NCBI GenBank assembly: GCA_001564135.1
Contig: LKNH01000027.1
Coordinates: 1 to 16,190, forward strand
Direction: 5' to 3'
Origin: Halobacteriaceae archaeon Tc-Br11_E2g27
GTDB taxonomy: Archaea > Halobacteriota > Halobacteria > Halobacteriales > Haloarculaceae
Length of the DNA stretch: 16,190 nt
Part shown: piece after piece, positions 6,649 to 14,900 of the stretch
How the letters are laid out: each line of letters begins with the position of its first letter
How positions within the stretch are numbered: position 1 is the stretch's first letter
Position numbers and translations under genes: made by a program
The notes under the pieces: generated by a model
Told to the model about the DNA's origin: nothing
Database searches by the model: none
The model's input: the letters and a program-made list of their open reading frames with translations, nothing else

Positions 6649-8802
6649 TCAGCCCGATAGTCGGCCACTATCTCGGCGGGAGAGGAACCAGACGGAAACC
6701 ATTGCAAGGCTGGCAATTGCGCTAACAACACCGAAACCTGCGCCGTCATCATCGGCGACCGTGTCAGTTCCGTCAGTAGTCTCATTCACTTCAGTGGACT
6801 CTTCAGCAGTGACAATTACCGGTTCGACTGGGATATCACCAAGTGAAAACACGGTTGGACCGCTTTCCGAGACTGTTGCATTGAACGTAACTGTCGTCGT
6901 TGACCCGCCATCAAGACGAACGGTTTCTTCCGTTAGGAGGTCGTTATTCTGTGCAAGCGACAGTGTACGCTCGCCGGGATAGGATGCGCTGTTTTCGACA
7001 GTTGCAGTGAGTGTTACCGTTTCGTTCGGTTCGACTGTTGTCCTGTCGGCGGTAAATGACGTTACATCCGCTACTGCGGGCTCAACCACACTCACGGGAA
7101 GGGTTACATCACCGACAGTCAGTTGCTTCTCCCCTTGATTCATAAACGTGTAGTTGAAATTTAATGTCTCCGTTGCCCCAGGACCAAGCATACCAGAACT
7201 GCTTGTCAGTCGCTTATCATTCAGGAACATCGAGGCGTTGTACTCTCCAGCCAGTCCGCCGAAGTTCTCTGCGATAACGCCGAAATCAAGCGTTTCGTTC
7301 GGAACAACCGTTATCGGTCGAGTTGTGCCGACTCCACGGTCTCTGTATGGCCCTGAAACGGAGGGTTCCTGCATTCTGTCTGCCAATGAGAACGTTATCC
7401 TCGCCGGTGGGACCTGATCGAATACGGTTGCGTGTGTCGCCTCGTCCCACATTTCAGGGTGGTTCGTCGTGCCAGTATAGGTACTTGCAGCAGCGGAGAC
7501 CTCCTCAGAGGAGGCACGCATGACACTTTCTTCGAAGTCGGAAGCAGTCACGATACCCTCGTGTGCATTAACCTGTCTGAATACCTCCGCCAGGGATTGC
7601 TCACCATCGGTCTCTTCGCGAATATCCTTATCAATGGCTCCTGCAACTAATGCACCAAGGCGATAATCTGCAGCAGATGCCCAACTCTGTGGGTTCGTCA
7701 GCACCGATTGCCCGAATCGCTGTCGCTCGCCGACGGAGAGGTCCCGTGCGAGGTCAGAAAACTCAATCCGGTCCTGTTCGTATGTCAACAGGGCAGCATA
7801 GTAGGTTGCGGTAGCCTCAGTAAACCACCGGAAATCAGTTGCGGCTGTGTAGCCCTGTCGCGTGTGGACATACTCATGGAGCCAGACGTTCGCCGCTTCA
7901 TCCAGTGTCTCAAAGTCTCGCACCCAGAGGTCTGCGGGTCCAGTCTGGAGCCCCCGTACGCCCCAGTCTACCCTCTCTGTTGGGGCGGCGACCATGAAGA
8001 CCACCTCATCCCGTTCGCCAACGCGGAGTGAATCAGAAGCATCGCCGAGGGATGCAAACAACTCAGATGGCTCCTCAGCAAGGGAGGCAGCCTCTGGGAT
8101 AATAAGTTGGAACTCCTGGTCATGGGCGTTGTATGTTTCTTTGTCATACTCTCCAAGATACGCGATGACATCGCTGGTTACCCCTTGGTCAGTGGTCATC
8201 TCGGTGGTGAAACCGACCCGCTCACCTCGCCAACCCCACTGGTGAGACGCGCGTGGCTGGGTAACCAGCGCCCAGTCCCCCACGTCTACAAAGAGATATC
8301 GACCACTTGCGTCAATTGGACCAGAGCCATCCACCGAACGATTTGCTCCAAGTCTGTAGGTGATACTGGGGCCATCCGTATCCCCATCCCATTCGTAGGT
8401 CCGGTCATCCCGCTGGACGAACCCATTGATAGCATCAACCGATGCCTCCTCTGGGAGTGTAACCTGAAGTAAAGCAGCGTTCTCTGCAAGTGAGTAATCG
8501 TGTGTTACCTCGTACGTTCCAGGCTCATCAGGAAGCAACGAAAGGTCCTGCGTGAGGTCGATACTCGGTCCATCAGCAGATTGAGCCTCGACGGTCGATT
8601 CTTGCGATGGCGAGGCAAAGAGGTCAGTGCCGGTGGTGAGTTCCTCGGTAGTTACCGAATCGTTCCCTTCGACAGGTGTTTCCGTTCCGGTAGATGATTG
8701 GCCATCCGCGACAACTGCACCCATTGCAATCGTTGGAAGAAAAACTGCCACCAACAGCACGGTGATGCACAACGTGGTGAGTGTCCGTCTCGGCGTATCC
8801 AT
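6649..8802 (-). CDS. Secreted gluzincin-like metalloprotease with CARDB-like domains and a PGF-CTERM-like tail
   Basis: The 717-residue protein starts with a Sec-type signal (hydrophobic 8-28, likely cleavage near 28-32) and an acidic/Thr-rich linker to about residue 80. A beta-rich region (80-295) precedes the zinc motif HEYVH (309-313). Glu329 in WFTEATATYY is the likely third ligand, 15 residues after the second histidine; the M1 family has 18, so this is a variant gluzincin. Two CARDB-like beta domains follow (about 493-573 and 577-665). The C terminus ends in an acidic patch, GAGFGVVSAIASLAM and further hydrophobic residues, then arginines. This closely resembles a PGF-CTERM sorting signal, with AGF in place of PGF. 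It is likely surface-anchored. The substrate is unknown, and the proteolytic activity is inferred from motif only. Confidence 0.7.
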   Translation of the reverse strand: MDTPRRTLTTLCITVLLVAVFLPTIAMGAVVADGQSSTGTETPVEGNDSVTTEELTTGTDLFASPSQESTVEAQSADGPSIDLTQDLSLLPDEPGTYEVTHDYSLAENAALLQVTLPEEASVDAINGFVQRDDRTYEWDGDTDGPSITYRLGANRSVDGSGPIDASGRYLFVDVGDWALVTQPRASHQWGWRGERVGFTTEMTTDQGVTSDVIAYLGEYDKETYNAHDQEFQLIIPEAASLAEEPSELFASLGDASDSLRVGERDEVVFMVAAPTERVDWGVRGLQTGPADLWVRDFETLDEAANVWLHEYVHTRQGYTAATDFRWFTEATATYYAALLTYEQDRIEFSDLARDLSVGERQRFGQSVLTNPQSWASAADYRLGALVAGAIDKDIREETDGEQSLAEVFRQVNAHEGIVTASDFEESVMRASSEEVSAAASTYTGTTNHPEMWDEATHATVFDQVPPARITFSLADRMQEPSVSGPYRDRGVGTTRPITVVPNETLDFGVIAENFGGLAGEYNASMFLNDKRLTSSSGMLGPGATETLNFNYTFMNQGEKQLTVGDVTLPVSVVEPAVADVTSFTADRTTVEPNETVTLTATVENSASYPGERTLSLAQNNDLLTEETVRLDGGSTTTVTFNATVSESGPTVFSLGDIPVEPVIVTAEESTEVNETTDGTDTVADDDGAGFGVVSAIASLAMVSVWFLSRRDSGRLSG

Positions 8803-8864
8803 GCTATCTGTTAAGTAGAGGCTACGTTAGAAGTAAGATTCGGTTACTGTAAGCAGAGAAGCAA

Positions 8865-10139
8865 TTATTCAGGAAGTTCAACACCAAGCTGACCCGTAAC
8901 GGATGGGTCTTCCTCTGGGAGGTCAAACCGTCTGGCAAGAAGGTTCATCGCGATGAGTTGAGAAAGCTCTGCAGCGTCGTCATCTGAGAGCACGTCGACG
9001 AACTGTGATTCGCCAGGAAGTGGTTCCGCGTCAAGTTCCTCGGAAATCTCTCCCGATGTTGCTTCGTCCCGGCCCCCGGCAATCTCGGCCAGGGCAAGCG
9101 CAATCTCGACGCCAACGGCCAGATACCTGATTGCTCGCGCTTCCGGGTCAGGAACGTCGGGAATCGTCGAAAGGTACCGGAAGGCAGGGTTATTTTCAGT
9201 AACCTCGGATTCGACCCACGATTGAATCTCTTCGCTGGACGCTCCTGTCTCAAGCTCCGAAATCGCTCGTTCGGCAAGGTCGGATTCGAGCGTGGCGATA
9301 TCGTGGAACACGTCGCCAACAATGACAGCATCCGCACCGGCGTCGAGTACTGCATTTGCGTTTTCCCTGCTATCGAGTCCACCACCGTACCAGACCCGTG
9401 ACCAGGAGACTCCCTCATCGATGGCTTCGAGAATATCGACCGCCTCCTGTCCCCCGAACGTCCCGGAGTATTCGAGGTAGATGACTTCGCTGTTGAGGTG
9501 ATACTCAGCGGCGAGCGCTCTCTCTTTGGCCTCCTGTGGCGAGAGTAAATCATCCTCGCCAACGTTGGCTTCGCGCGCGGCAGCGCTGTCCGGATTCATA
9601 ATAATATACGCCTCAAAAACCGATTCAGCCATCAGATATGCCGCAGCAAAGTTACCAACCCGGTCGCCAAGGACAGCCTCCAAGTCAACACCTAATTTCT
9701 CTTCGACCATCCGCGGGCCGAACTCCTCCTGAACGTACTCGATGCCTTTGCCAAGCGTCCCGACGAGTGATTCGCTGTCTCCGTTAAGCACCTCGGGCAC
9801 GGCGATAAAATTCGAGTGCTCGTGTGTCGTGTCAGTCACATGGGTCGAATCACTTGGTTCGTGAAAGGTCGGCACATCAGCATGTGCAAGCAACTCGAAG
9901 GTTTCCTCGCTATTTTCCGCTGTCACATCCTGTGAGCCACCGACAGAGACTGCACTGGTATGAGAAAGATACAACGCAAAAGCCAGCGGCAGTTCCTTCT
10001 CTCGTTCCGGGTCTACTTTCGTAATATGTGTCCAGTCAGCTGGAACCGGGTTCGTATCGAGGCCAAGGATTGTTCGGCCGACGATAGAGAGCGTCGAGGT
10101 AACCGATTCAAGCCGTTTGGCAAGCTCTGGTAATGACAT
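8865..10139 (-). CDS. PcrB/GGGP synthase-like TIM-barrel protein with long insert and C-terminal extension
   Basis: The 424-residue protein matches the geranylgeranylglyceryl/heptaprenylglyceryl phosphate synthase family, whose archaeal members join glycerol-1-phosphate to geranylgeranyl diphosphate in membrane lipid synthesis. Visible motifs are HITKVDPE (38-45), GGSQDVTAEN (67-76), HEPSD (93-97), AYIIMNPDSAAARE (177-190), YLEYSGTFGG (221-230; the YLEYSG form is typical of group I), YGGGLDS (251-257) and DAVIVGDVFH (270-279). Typical enzymes have about 210-250 residues. Here there is extra sequence near 125-175 and about 135 residues after the barrel. It may be a paralogue with changed function. 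I start at the ATG at 10139, since a GTG at 10166 falls inside the promoter-like box. The neighbour upstream carries a DDxxD-like motif. Confidence 0.72.
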   Translation of the reverse strand: MSLPELAKRLESVTSTLSIVGRTILGLDTNPVPADWTHITKVDPEREKELPLAFALYLSHTSAVSVGGSQDVTAENSEETFELLAHADVPTFHEPSDSTHVTDTTHEHSNFIAVPEVLNGDSESLVGTLGKGIEYVQEEFGPRMVEEKLGVDLEAVLGDRVGNFAAAYLMAESVFEAYIIMNPDSAAAREANVGEDDLLSPQEAKERALAAEYHLNSEVIYLEYSGTFGGQEAVDILEAIDEGVSWSRVWYGGGLDSRENANAVLDAGADAVIVGDVFHDIATLESDLAERAISELETGASSEEIQSWVESEVTENNPAFRYLSTIPDVPDPEARAIRYLAVGVEIALALAEIAGGRDEATSGEISEELDAEPLPGESQFVDVLSDDDAAELSQLIAMNLLARRFDLPEEDPSVTGQLGVELPE

Positions 10140-10166
10140 CCTTACCAGACACGTCACCGGTAGCAC

Positions 10167-10173
10167 GTAAAAG
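10167..10173 (-). promoter_or_regulatory. Putative TATA box of the PcrB-like gene
   Basis: CTTTTAC on the minus strand is centred about 31 bases before the ATG at 10139. Its position supports that ATG over the in-frame GTG at 10166, and allows separate transcription from the upstream gene. Confidence 0.35.
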
Positions 10174-10214
10174 AATATCTTCTCAGCGCGAGCGTGTTAC
10201 AAAATCGGGCAATC

Positions 10215-10242
10215 CACCGTCAGTCTGGAAGAACCGACGGTG
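10215..10242. terminator. 7-bp inverted repeat over the stop codon, possible terminator
   Basis: CACCGTC (10215-10221) is the exact reverse complement of GACGGTG (10236-10242), with a 14-base loop. It spans the stop codon of the 10220-11278 gene. Only a short T-run (four T) follows on the minus strand, so termination here would be weak. Confidence 0.3.
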
Positions 10243-11278
10243 AGCCATCATACCGGATATACTCCGTTGCAATCCCTGTCAGCGTCGAATCAGCAACGGT
10301 GGCTTCAGCGGTTGCCCGGTCCAGATACTCATAGCTAATATCGATGACGTTCTTTCGTGCCTCCCCTTCGGTATCTGCAAGCAGATACTCGGCAGTGACT
10401 GGGGTCAACTGTCCATCGCCCATGTCATCGTGATAATCATCGACATCATCGAGCCAGAGTTGCGCGCCGATTATAGCGAGCACAATCGAGCGCTGGAATG
10501 ACCATTCAATAGGGAGACCGGAGTCCCGGTACATCGTCAGCATGGCATCGTAAATGATGCCAACCCGGTCGTACTGTGTCTTCAGATACGGGAGAGAAAG
10601 CTCGTCCTCAGTAAAGAGCGCAGGTTGCTCCTCAAAGTCAGCAAACTTGTACTCCGCACGAATGCGTTCAAGCGCGTCTTCGTCTTCGGTTTGCGCCCGT
10701 TGCATATACTCACGAAACTGAACGTCTTGGTCCTGATGTGCTTCGGAGATATCGACAGCCCACTCGTAGGTTTCCTTGACTGCGTCAGGATAGGACGAAA
10801 GCTGTTCTTCGACGCGAGCCTGCAGGACTTCCTGTGCGATTTCGGCGATACGCTCTCTATCGCGTTCACCCACGTCGAAATCGACTTCAAAATCCTCGTA
10901 CTCCGAATCATTCAGCGCATCACGCATATCGCCATCAAGCAGGGCTTCGACGGCCAATTGCGTCATCTGCTCGGCGGTGGCGTGTTTGGCAGCCGGCAGT
11001 TCCCGGTAGAGGTACCCAAGCGTAAGATTGGCCGGGAGAAGGAGTTTTGTATCGTAGGAAAACGATACGTAGCCGTAACCAAACTCCTCGGCAATTGCCT
11101 CTTCGATATCTGCGAAGGCGTTCGAAACCATCTCGTCGATACTGGCGTCAACACGGCGTTTGAGACGGAGACTGCCGTAATCAAAGACACCTGCGTTCGC
11201 ATAGTACCCAAAAACGGCCCGAACACTCGTCGGCGCGCGCTCGCGTCTGGCCAGCCACCCAGCAGTTCTCCGAAACAT
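10220..11278 (-). CDS. Helical protein with an Asp-rich QxxxDDxDD motif (possible class I isoprenoid-fold protein)
   Basis: I do not recognise a named family for this 352-residue cytoplasmic protein. It is largely helical, with charged helices at 45-65, 100-125, 135-215 and 230-250. The striking feature is GAQLWLDDVDDYHDDMGDG (271-289) after a hydrophobic helix (262-276). The Q...DDxxD(x)xxD pattern resembles the metal-diphosphate motif of class I prenyltransferases and phytoene-synthase-like enzymes. The position of that motif, late in the chain after a helical bundle, fits the second Asp motif of such enzymes. A clear first motif is not obvious, so catalysis is doubtful. The next gene downstream is a GGGP-synthase relative, which also uses prenyl diphosphates. 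Upstream is the DUF58 cluster, separated by a good TATA box. Confidence 0.6.
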   Translation of the reverse strand: MFRRTAGWLARRERAPTSVRAVFGYYANAGVFDYGSLRLKRRVDASIDEMVSNAFADIEEAIAEEFGYGYVSFSYDTKLLLPANLTLGYLYRELPAAKHATAEQMTQLAVEALLDGDMRDALNDSEYEDFEVDFDVGERDRERIAEIAQEVLQARVEEQLSSYPDAVKETYEWAVDISEAHQDQDVQFREYMQRAQTEDEDALERIRAEYKFADFEEQPALFTEDELSLPYLKTQYDRVGIIYDAMLTMYRDSGLPIEWSFQRSIVLAIIGAQLWLDDVDDYHDDMGDGQLTPVTAEYLLADTEGEARKNVIDISYEYLDRATAEATVADSTLTGIATEYIRYDGSPSVLPD

Positions 11279-11307
11279 CTCTGTACGGATATCCGACTGT
11301 CCCCCTG

Positions 11308-11313
11308 TTTATA
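11308..11313 (-). promoter_or_regulatory. TATA box of the Asp-rich-motif gene
   Basis: TATAAA on the minus strand (context AGTATAAACAGG) is centred about 32 bases before the ATG at 11278. It is a near-perfect archaeal TATA box and would give a short or absent leader. It sets this gene apart from the operon that ends at 11321. Confidence 0.5.
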
Positions 11314-11320
11314 CTGTCGG

Positions 11321-12847
11321 TTACTCACGAAGCGCAAACAAAAGCCCAATCAACCCAAGAAGGAGGACGAACACGGCGATAAGCGTTCCATCTTGAGGTG
11401 TTACCAGCGGTGTTAACCAGCGGTCAACAGCAACTGTCAAACCCACTGCACCGGCAAGGATAGCAACGAGCGCGGTGCTGTGGACAACCTCCGGAACCGA
11501 AAACCCATGCAAGGTAGGCAGTTCCGTGCGTGCTGTCTGTGCGTACTCAAAACAGTCCCAGGCAATCACAGCTAACGTGGCGCCGGCGAGGGCCAGAATC
11601 ATCGGTGCACCGATAGCCTGTGCAAAGACTACCGAAAAGAAAACGGCCCCGACGCCAACGTTTCTGTAGGTAATAAACAACGAATATGCATCGCGTCCCC
11701 GCTCGAAAAACCAGACGTAAAAAAGTGAACTGCCGAAAAGGATAGCCGTCCCCAGCAACGGGATAGCAGTCACAATGACCGGGAGCCACTCGAATGCAGC
11801 CCACCCGCCAGGTGTTCCGTCCACCGTCGCCATTGCGGCCTCCGATTGAAGGATTCCCTGCTGGAGGAGATAAGCAACCACAAGTCCGATGCTCACCGCC
11901 AGCGCGCCGGAAAAGACGAGACGAACAATCCAGAGGGTGCCCGTCCGTTCGACCCACCGGATAGCATACAGTGGACTCGCCAGAACGGTGAGAGCTATCC
12001 CAGCGAGGAGAGTGTTGACGGCTAGTCGCGTGATAGTGGGGTTAGTGACAACTGCGGTCGTCGTATCAATCAGTAACCAGATGCCCTCTGGGTAGGAAAC
12101 CTGCGCTTCGAACAGTAACAGCAACGCGACGGACCAACAGACCGCGAGGATTGCAAGCGCAAATCGATAGCAGAATCTGACCAACAGTTTAAGCAGTCGA
12201 CCATCCCGCTCCGTCGGATATACAAACCCAAACGCCAGCGGGCGGCCGAGAAGAAAACCCAAATAGCCAACTGCCACAGCCGAAAGCGTCGACGTGATAA
12301 ACAACGCTGCCGTTTCGCTGCTTTGGGCCGGTTCGACGGTAAAAAATGCATATAATTCGAGGGGAGGGGGCACAAGCTCTAAAATCCGAAGCTGGTCAAG
12401 AACGAACACAAACAAGACTGCGGCGCTCAACGGTACGAGTAACTGACCGGATGTCCCGTACACCCGACTGGAGAGAGCCGGCCGAAAGGCACCTACTGCA
12501 AGCGGAAACACAATCGCTCCTGCGGCACCAGCAGTGACGCCAAGGGCCGTCCCAATCAGTAGTTCTTCGAGCGAGAATGTGACGCCATACGTTTCGACGA
12601 TAGTCACGGCCGGGGTCAGCACAACGAGCAACCCAAGAACAGGAATAGCGATACTGGTGACGAACTCCATGGGAGCGGTCTGACGCACGACCGCAACCGA
12701 GACGACAATTGCACTGATGCCGACAGCAACTATGGTGGCGAACGTCGCCGGAACAGTCGAGCCTAGCGTGATACCGAGTGCACCAAAAACGGAAAGGGTG
12801 GCGACGGCGTGGGTTATCCACCCGGAGCGAAACAGACGCCGACTCAT
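11321..12847 (-). CDS. Polytopic membrane protein of the DUF58/DUF4129 cluster
   Basis: The 508-residue protein is almost entirely hydrophobic, with about 12-13 predicted membrane helices; clear ones lie near 11-30, 34-54, 63-83, 94-120, 135-150, 179-200, 225-247, 275-295, 308-328, 353-380, 398-430, 457-475 and 488-506. I see no enzymatic or transporter motif and cannot assign a function. The start is fixed by the ATGA overlap with the DUF58 stop codon: the ATG at 12847 gives MSRRLFRSG, with positive residues before the first helix. A longer reading from 12904 would run 60 bases into the upstream gene. As the last gene of the tightly coupled block, it probably forms a membrane complex with the other three products. 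Confidence 0.75.
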   Translation of the reverse strand: MSRRLFRSGWITHAVATLSVFGALGITLGSTVPATFATIVAVGISAIVVSVAVVRQTAPMEFVTSIAIPVLGLLVVLTPAVTIVETYGVTFSLEELLIGTALGVTAGAAGAIVFPLAVGAFRPALSSRVYGTSGQLLVPLSAAVLFVFVLDQLRILELVPPPLELYAFFTVEPAQSSETAALFITSTLSAVAVGYLGFLLGRPLAFGFVYPTERDGRLLKLLVRFCYRFALAILAVCWSVALLLLFEAQVSYPEGIWLLIDTTTAVVTNPTITRLAVNTLLAGIALTVLASPLYAIRWVERTGTLWIVRLVFSGALAVSIGLVVAYLLQQGILQSEAAMATVDGTPGGWAAFEWLPVIVTAIPLLGTAILFGSSLFYVWFFERGRDAYSLFITYRNVGVGAVFFSVVFAQAIGAPMILALAGATLAVIAWDCFEYAQTARTELPTLHGFSVPEVVHSTALVAILAGAVGLTVAVDRWLTPLVTPQDGTLIAVFVLLLGLIGLLFALRE

Positions 12848-14241
12848 GACCAGACACCTCCCAGTCGTTTCAGTGCAAGACGAAGCGGTTCCTCGGTATC
12901 CCACTCCAGTACTGTCACCCCAGCGCGTTGAAGCGAGTCAAGGCGCATCTCGCGCTGAAGCACCGTCAGTTGCGAGCCCGCCGTCTGTGCAACGTTGTGG
13001 TCCGGTGTGATGAGAAAAACCGGCCGGTCAAAGCGCCCGAGCCGAGACAGAAAGGCCTCGAAGCTATCGTCGTAGAGTCCGGTAACACAGACGAATTGAG
13101 TGTGTGAATCCGTCCGTCCAAGAAAGTCATCAGCAAGTGTCGTGGTCGGGGCAGCCTCCTCAGTCGAGGAATGAGTAGCCGACGGGCTAACCGAGCCAGG
13201 CGCTGACTGGGAGCGAGAGCTATCAGCCAGCGCACGGCGAATCCGCTGGTATTGCTGTGGATTCTTTTCAGGGAGAGATGTGTTGATATCGTCGCCCACT
13301 GTGGTCAGCCCAACTTTGTGACGTGATTCCATAAGGTTCTCACCGATAAGTTCAGCTGCGTAGAGACACATCTCGCGCGTGGTTACCTGGTCACCGTCGA
13401 CCTGTTCGCCAGCCATCCGCCGCGTATCAACGATGAGATGTATGGAGGCTGCGCGTGCGTCTTTGTACTGGATTGTCGTAAACTCCCCTGTCTTGGCATA
13501 CCGACGCCAATCGATATTCCGGGGTGAATCTGCAGGATGGTACTCACGTGTCGAGTGAAATTCGACGCCACTGCCCCCCGTAGATGTCTGCATTCTTCCC
13601 GTATATTGACTCGCACGTGGAGCAAGCGGGATTGACTCGACTGAGACTTCCGAAACGAGCGTTCGCTGTGCACTTAGCGTTCGCTGTTCGCGCGCAGAGC
13701 CGCTTGCGTTGCGACAGATAACCTCAACACTGTCGAACGTGTGTCGGCCTCTGCGGGCACGGACAGTATACGTAACCGTTTCAGAAGCGCCAGGTTGGAG
13801 CGCAAATGTCGCCGTCGACGAACCCTCGACAACGGGGATGCCATCAGGGACGACATCCCGCACTCTAATGTCAGGGATACTGCGCTCGGAGTCGTTCGTA
13901 ACGGTCACAGAAACGTTCACCTTATCGCCGGGGACAGCGGCAACTTGGGAAAATTCTCGCGTCGCAGAGAGGCGGACCTCCGGCAACGATGTTACCCGAT
14001 AATAAAGAATGGTTACAACGAGCGGTGTCGCCAATAACACTCCTGGGCCTGTCCCCAACAGCACCGCCAGCGAGAGCATCCCTGCCGCCACAATCTCCAA
14101 CCCCCGTGAGCGATAGGTCCGCTGTCTGGAAGGCAGTTCAAGGACAGTCTGGCCAGTTGCTGGCTCTTTTTTGGATTTCGATGAGCTTCGGGTCGCTTCG
14201 TCGTCATCGCGCTTAATAAGTTCTTCAAGACCATCGCTCAT
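12844..14241 (-). CDS. DUF58 domain-containing membrane-associated protein
   Basis: The 465-residue protein has a charged N terminus, two close hydrophobic segments (about 47-62 and 64-82), a beta-rich domain with conserved-repeat character (90-175), and the DUF58 core. The DUF58 signature is GVEFHSTREYHPADSPRNID (225-244) followed by WRRYAKTGEFTTIQY (245-259). A VWA-like strand follows (about 266-275), but where a metal-binding DxSxS would be expected the sequence reads DTRRM, so the MIDAS site looks absent. A Ser/Thr/Pro-rich stretch (about 340-370) interrupts the C-terminal half. DUF58 proteins usually sit beside MoxR ATPases and are thought to act in assembly or maturation of envelope proteins. 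Both ends overlap neighbouring genes by four bases. Confidence 0.85.
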   Translation of the reverse strand: MSDGLEELIKRDDDEATRSSSKSKKEPATGQTVLELPSRQRTYRSRGLEIVAAGMLSLAVLLGTGPGVLLATPLVVTILYYRVTSLPEVRLSATREFSQVAAVPGDKVNVSVTVTNDSERSIPDIRVRDVVPDGIPVVEGSSTATFALQPGASETVTYTVRARRGRHTFDSVEVICRNASGSAREQRTLSAQRTLVSEVSVESIPLAPRASQYTGRMQTSTGGSGVEFHSTREYHPADSPRNIDWRRYAKTGEFTTIQYKDARAASIHLIVDTRRMAGEQVDGDQVTTREMCLYAAELIGENLMESRHKVGLTTVGDDINTSLPEKNPQQYQRIRRALADSSRSQSAPGSVSPSATHSSTEEAAPTTTLADDFLGRTDSHTQFVCVTGLYDDSFEAFLSRLGRFDRPVFLITPDHNVAQTAGSQLTVLQREMRLDSLQRAGVTVLEWDTEEPLRLALKRLGGVWS

Positions 14242-14900
14242 GACTGGCTCACCTGTTTCAGCGCAGCAACTGCGGCTTCAACCTGCCTGCAGTAAGTTTC
14301 ACGCGGGGATAACCAGAACCGGATACGCATCCGGTACGACCGCTTCTCAGGTGCGATAAACAGTGCAGCGGCAGTTCGGTTATCCGTCCATGAGCCTGTC
14401 TCAAGACGTTCCTGTGCCTCGCCTTCGGGGATATTTTGGTAATGGGTGAGCGTCTGAACCGCCAGTTCATGCAGGTGTGCAGTGAGCTGTTCGTGTTCCG
14501 CTTCGAACGTCTCGTAGTCCGCCGCAACCTCTGTGAGTTTGCTATCGATATCGACGCCTGGTTGGATGACTCGCCCACTGGTTTCATCCAAAGGCTCGGA
14601 GAACTCACGTCGAGGCGAGACCGGGTGGACAGGTGTTACAGGGAGCGTAAACCGTACAGCGAAGATACTGAGAAAGATGAAGCCGGCAATCCCAATGCGG
14701 ATGAGCTCCTCCGAACCCTCAAGCACCGCCGGGACGTCACCAAGCAGGGCTTCTGGAACCAACCAGATGAGAACCGCTACGCCGAACAAAAAGATGCCAG
14801 CCATGAATAACAATGACTCTCGGAGTGTTCTTTGGGAGTCGATTGCGTCCAGAGCTTCCGCTTGCTCAGTTTCGTTTCCAGCATCCGTTTGTTCAGTCAT
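14238..14900 (-). CDS. Two-helix membrane protein of the DUF58/DUF4129 cluster
   Basis: This 220-residue protein has an acidic N-terminal tail (1-25), two membrane helices (about 29-49 and 66-86), and a soluble cytoplasmic-like domain (95-220) with a helical stretch (120-155) and a basic segment near 187-200 (SYRMRIRFWLSPRE). I do not recognise a function. It matches the size and layout of the small protein usually found between DUF4129 and DUF58 genes in haloarchaea. Start and stop both overlap neighbours by ATGA, which suggests translational coupling and a partner role in the complex. Confidence 0.75.
   Translation of the reverse strand: MTEQTDAGNETEQAEALDAIDSQRTLRESLLFMAGIFLFGVAVLIWLVPEALLGDVPAVLEGSEELIRIGIAGFIFLSIFAVRFTLPVTPVHPVSPRREFSEPLDETSGRVIQPGVDIDSKLTEVAADYETFEAEHEQLTAHLHELAVQTLTHYQNIPEGEAQERLETGSWTDNRTAAALFIAPEKRSYRMRIRFWLSPRETYCRQVEAAVAALKQVSQS

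Noticed and set aside
10140..10166. GTG at 10166 as the start of the PcrB-like gene
   Set aside because: It adds nine residues not typical of the family and touches the TATA-like box at 10167-10173.
11293..11320. 5-base inverted repeat (CCGAC / GTCGG) around the TATA box before 11278
   Set aside because: Too short for an 18-base spacing to be more than chance.
10625..11416. Plus-strand reading frame of 263 codons
   Set aside because: It is antisense to the 10220-11278 gene, is Cys/Phe/Arg-rich and has no domain signal. An opposite-strand shadow.
12848..12904. Longer N terminus for the polytopic membrane protein
   Set aside because: The extra 19 residues lie inside the DUF58 gene and carry no signal. 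The ATGA overlap marks the true start.
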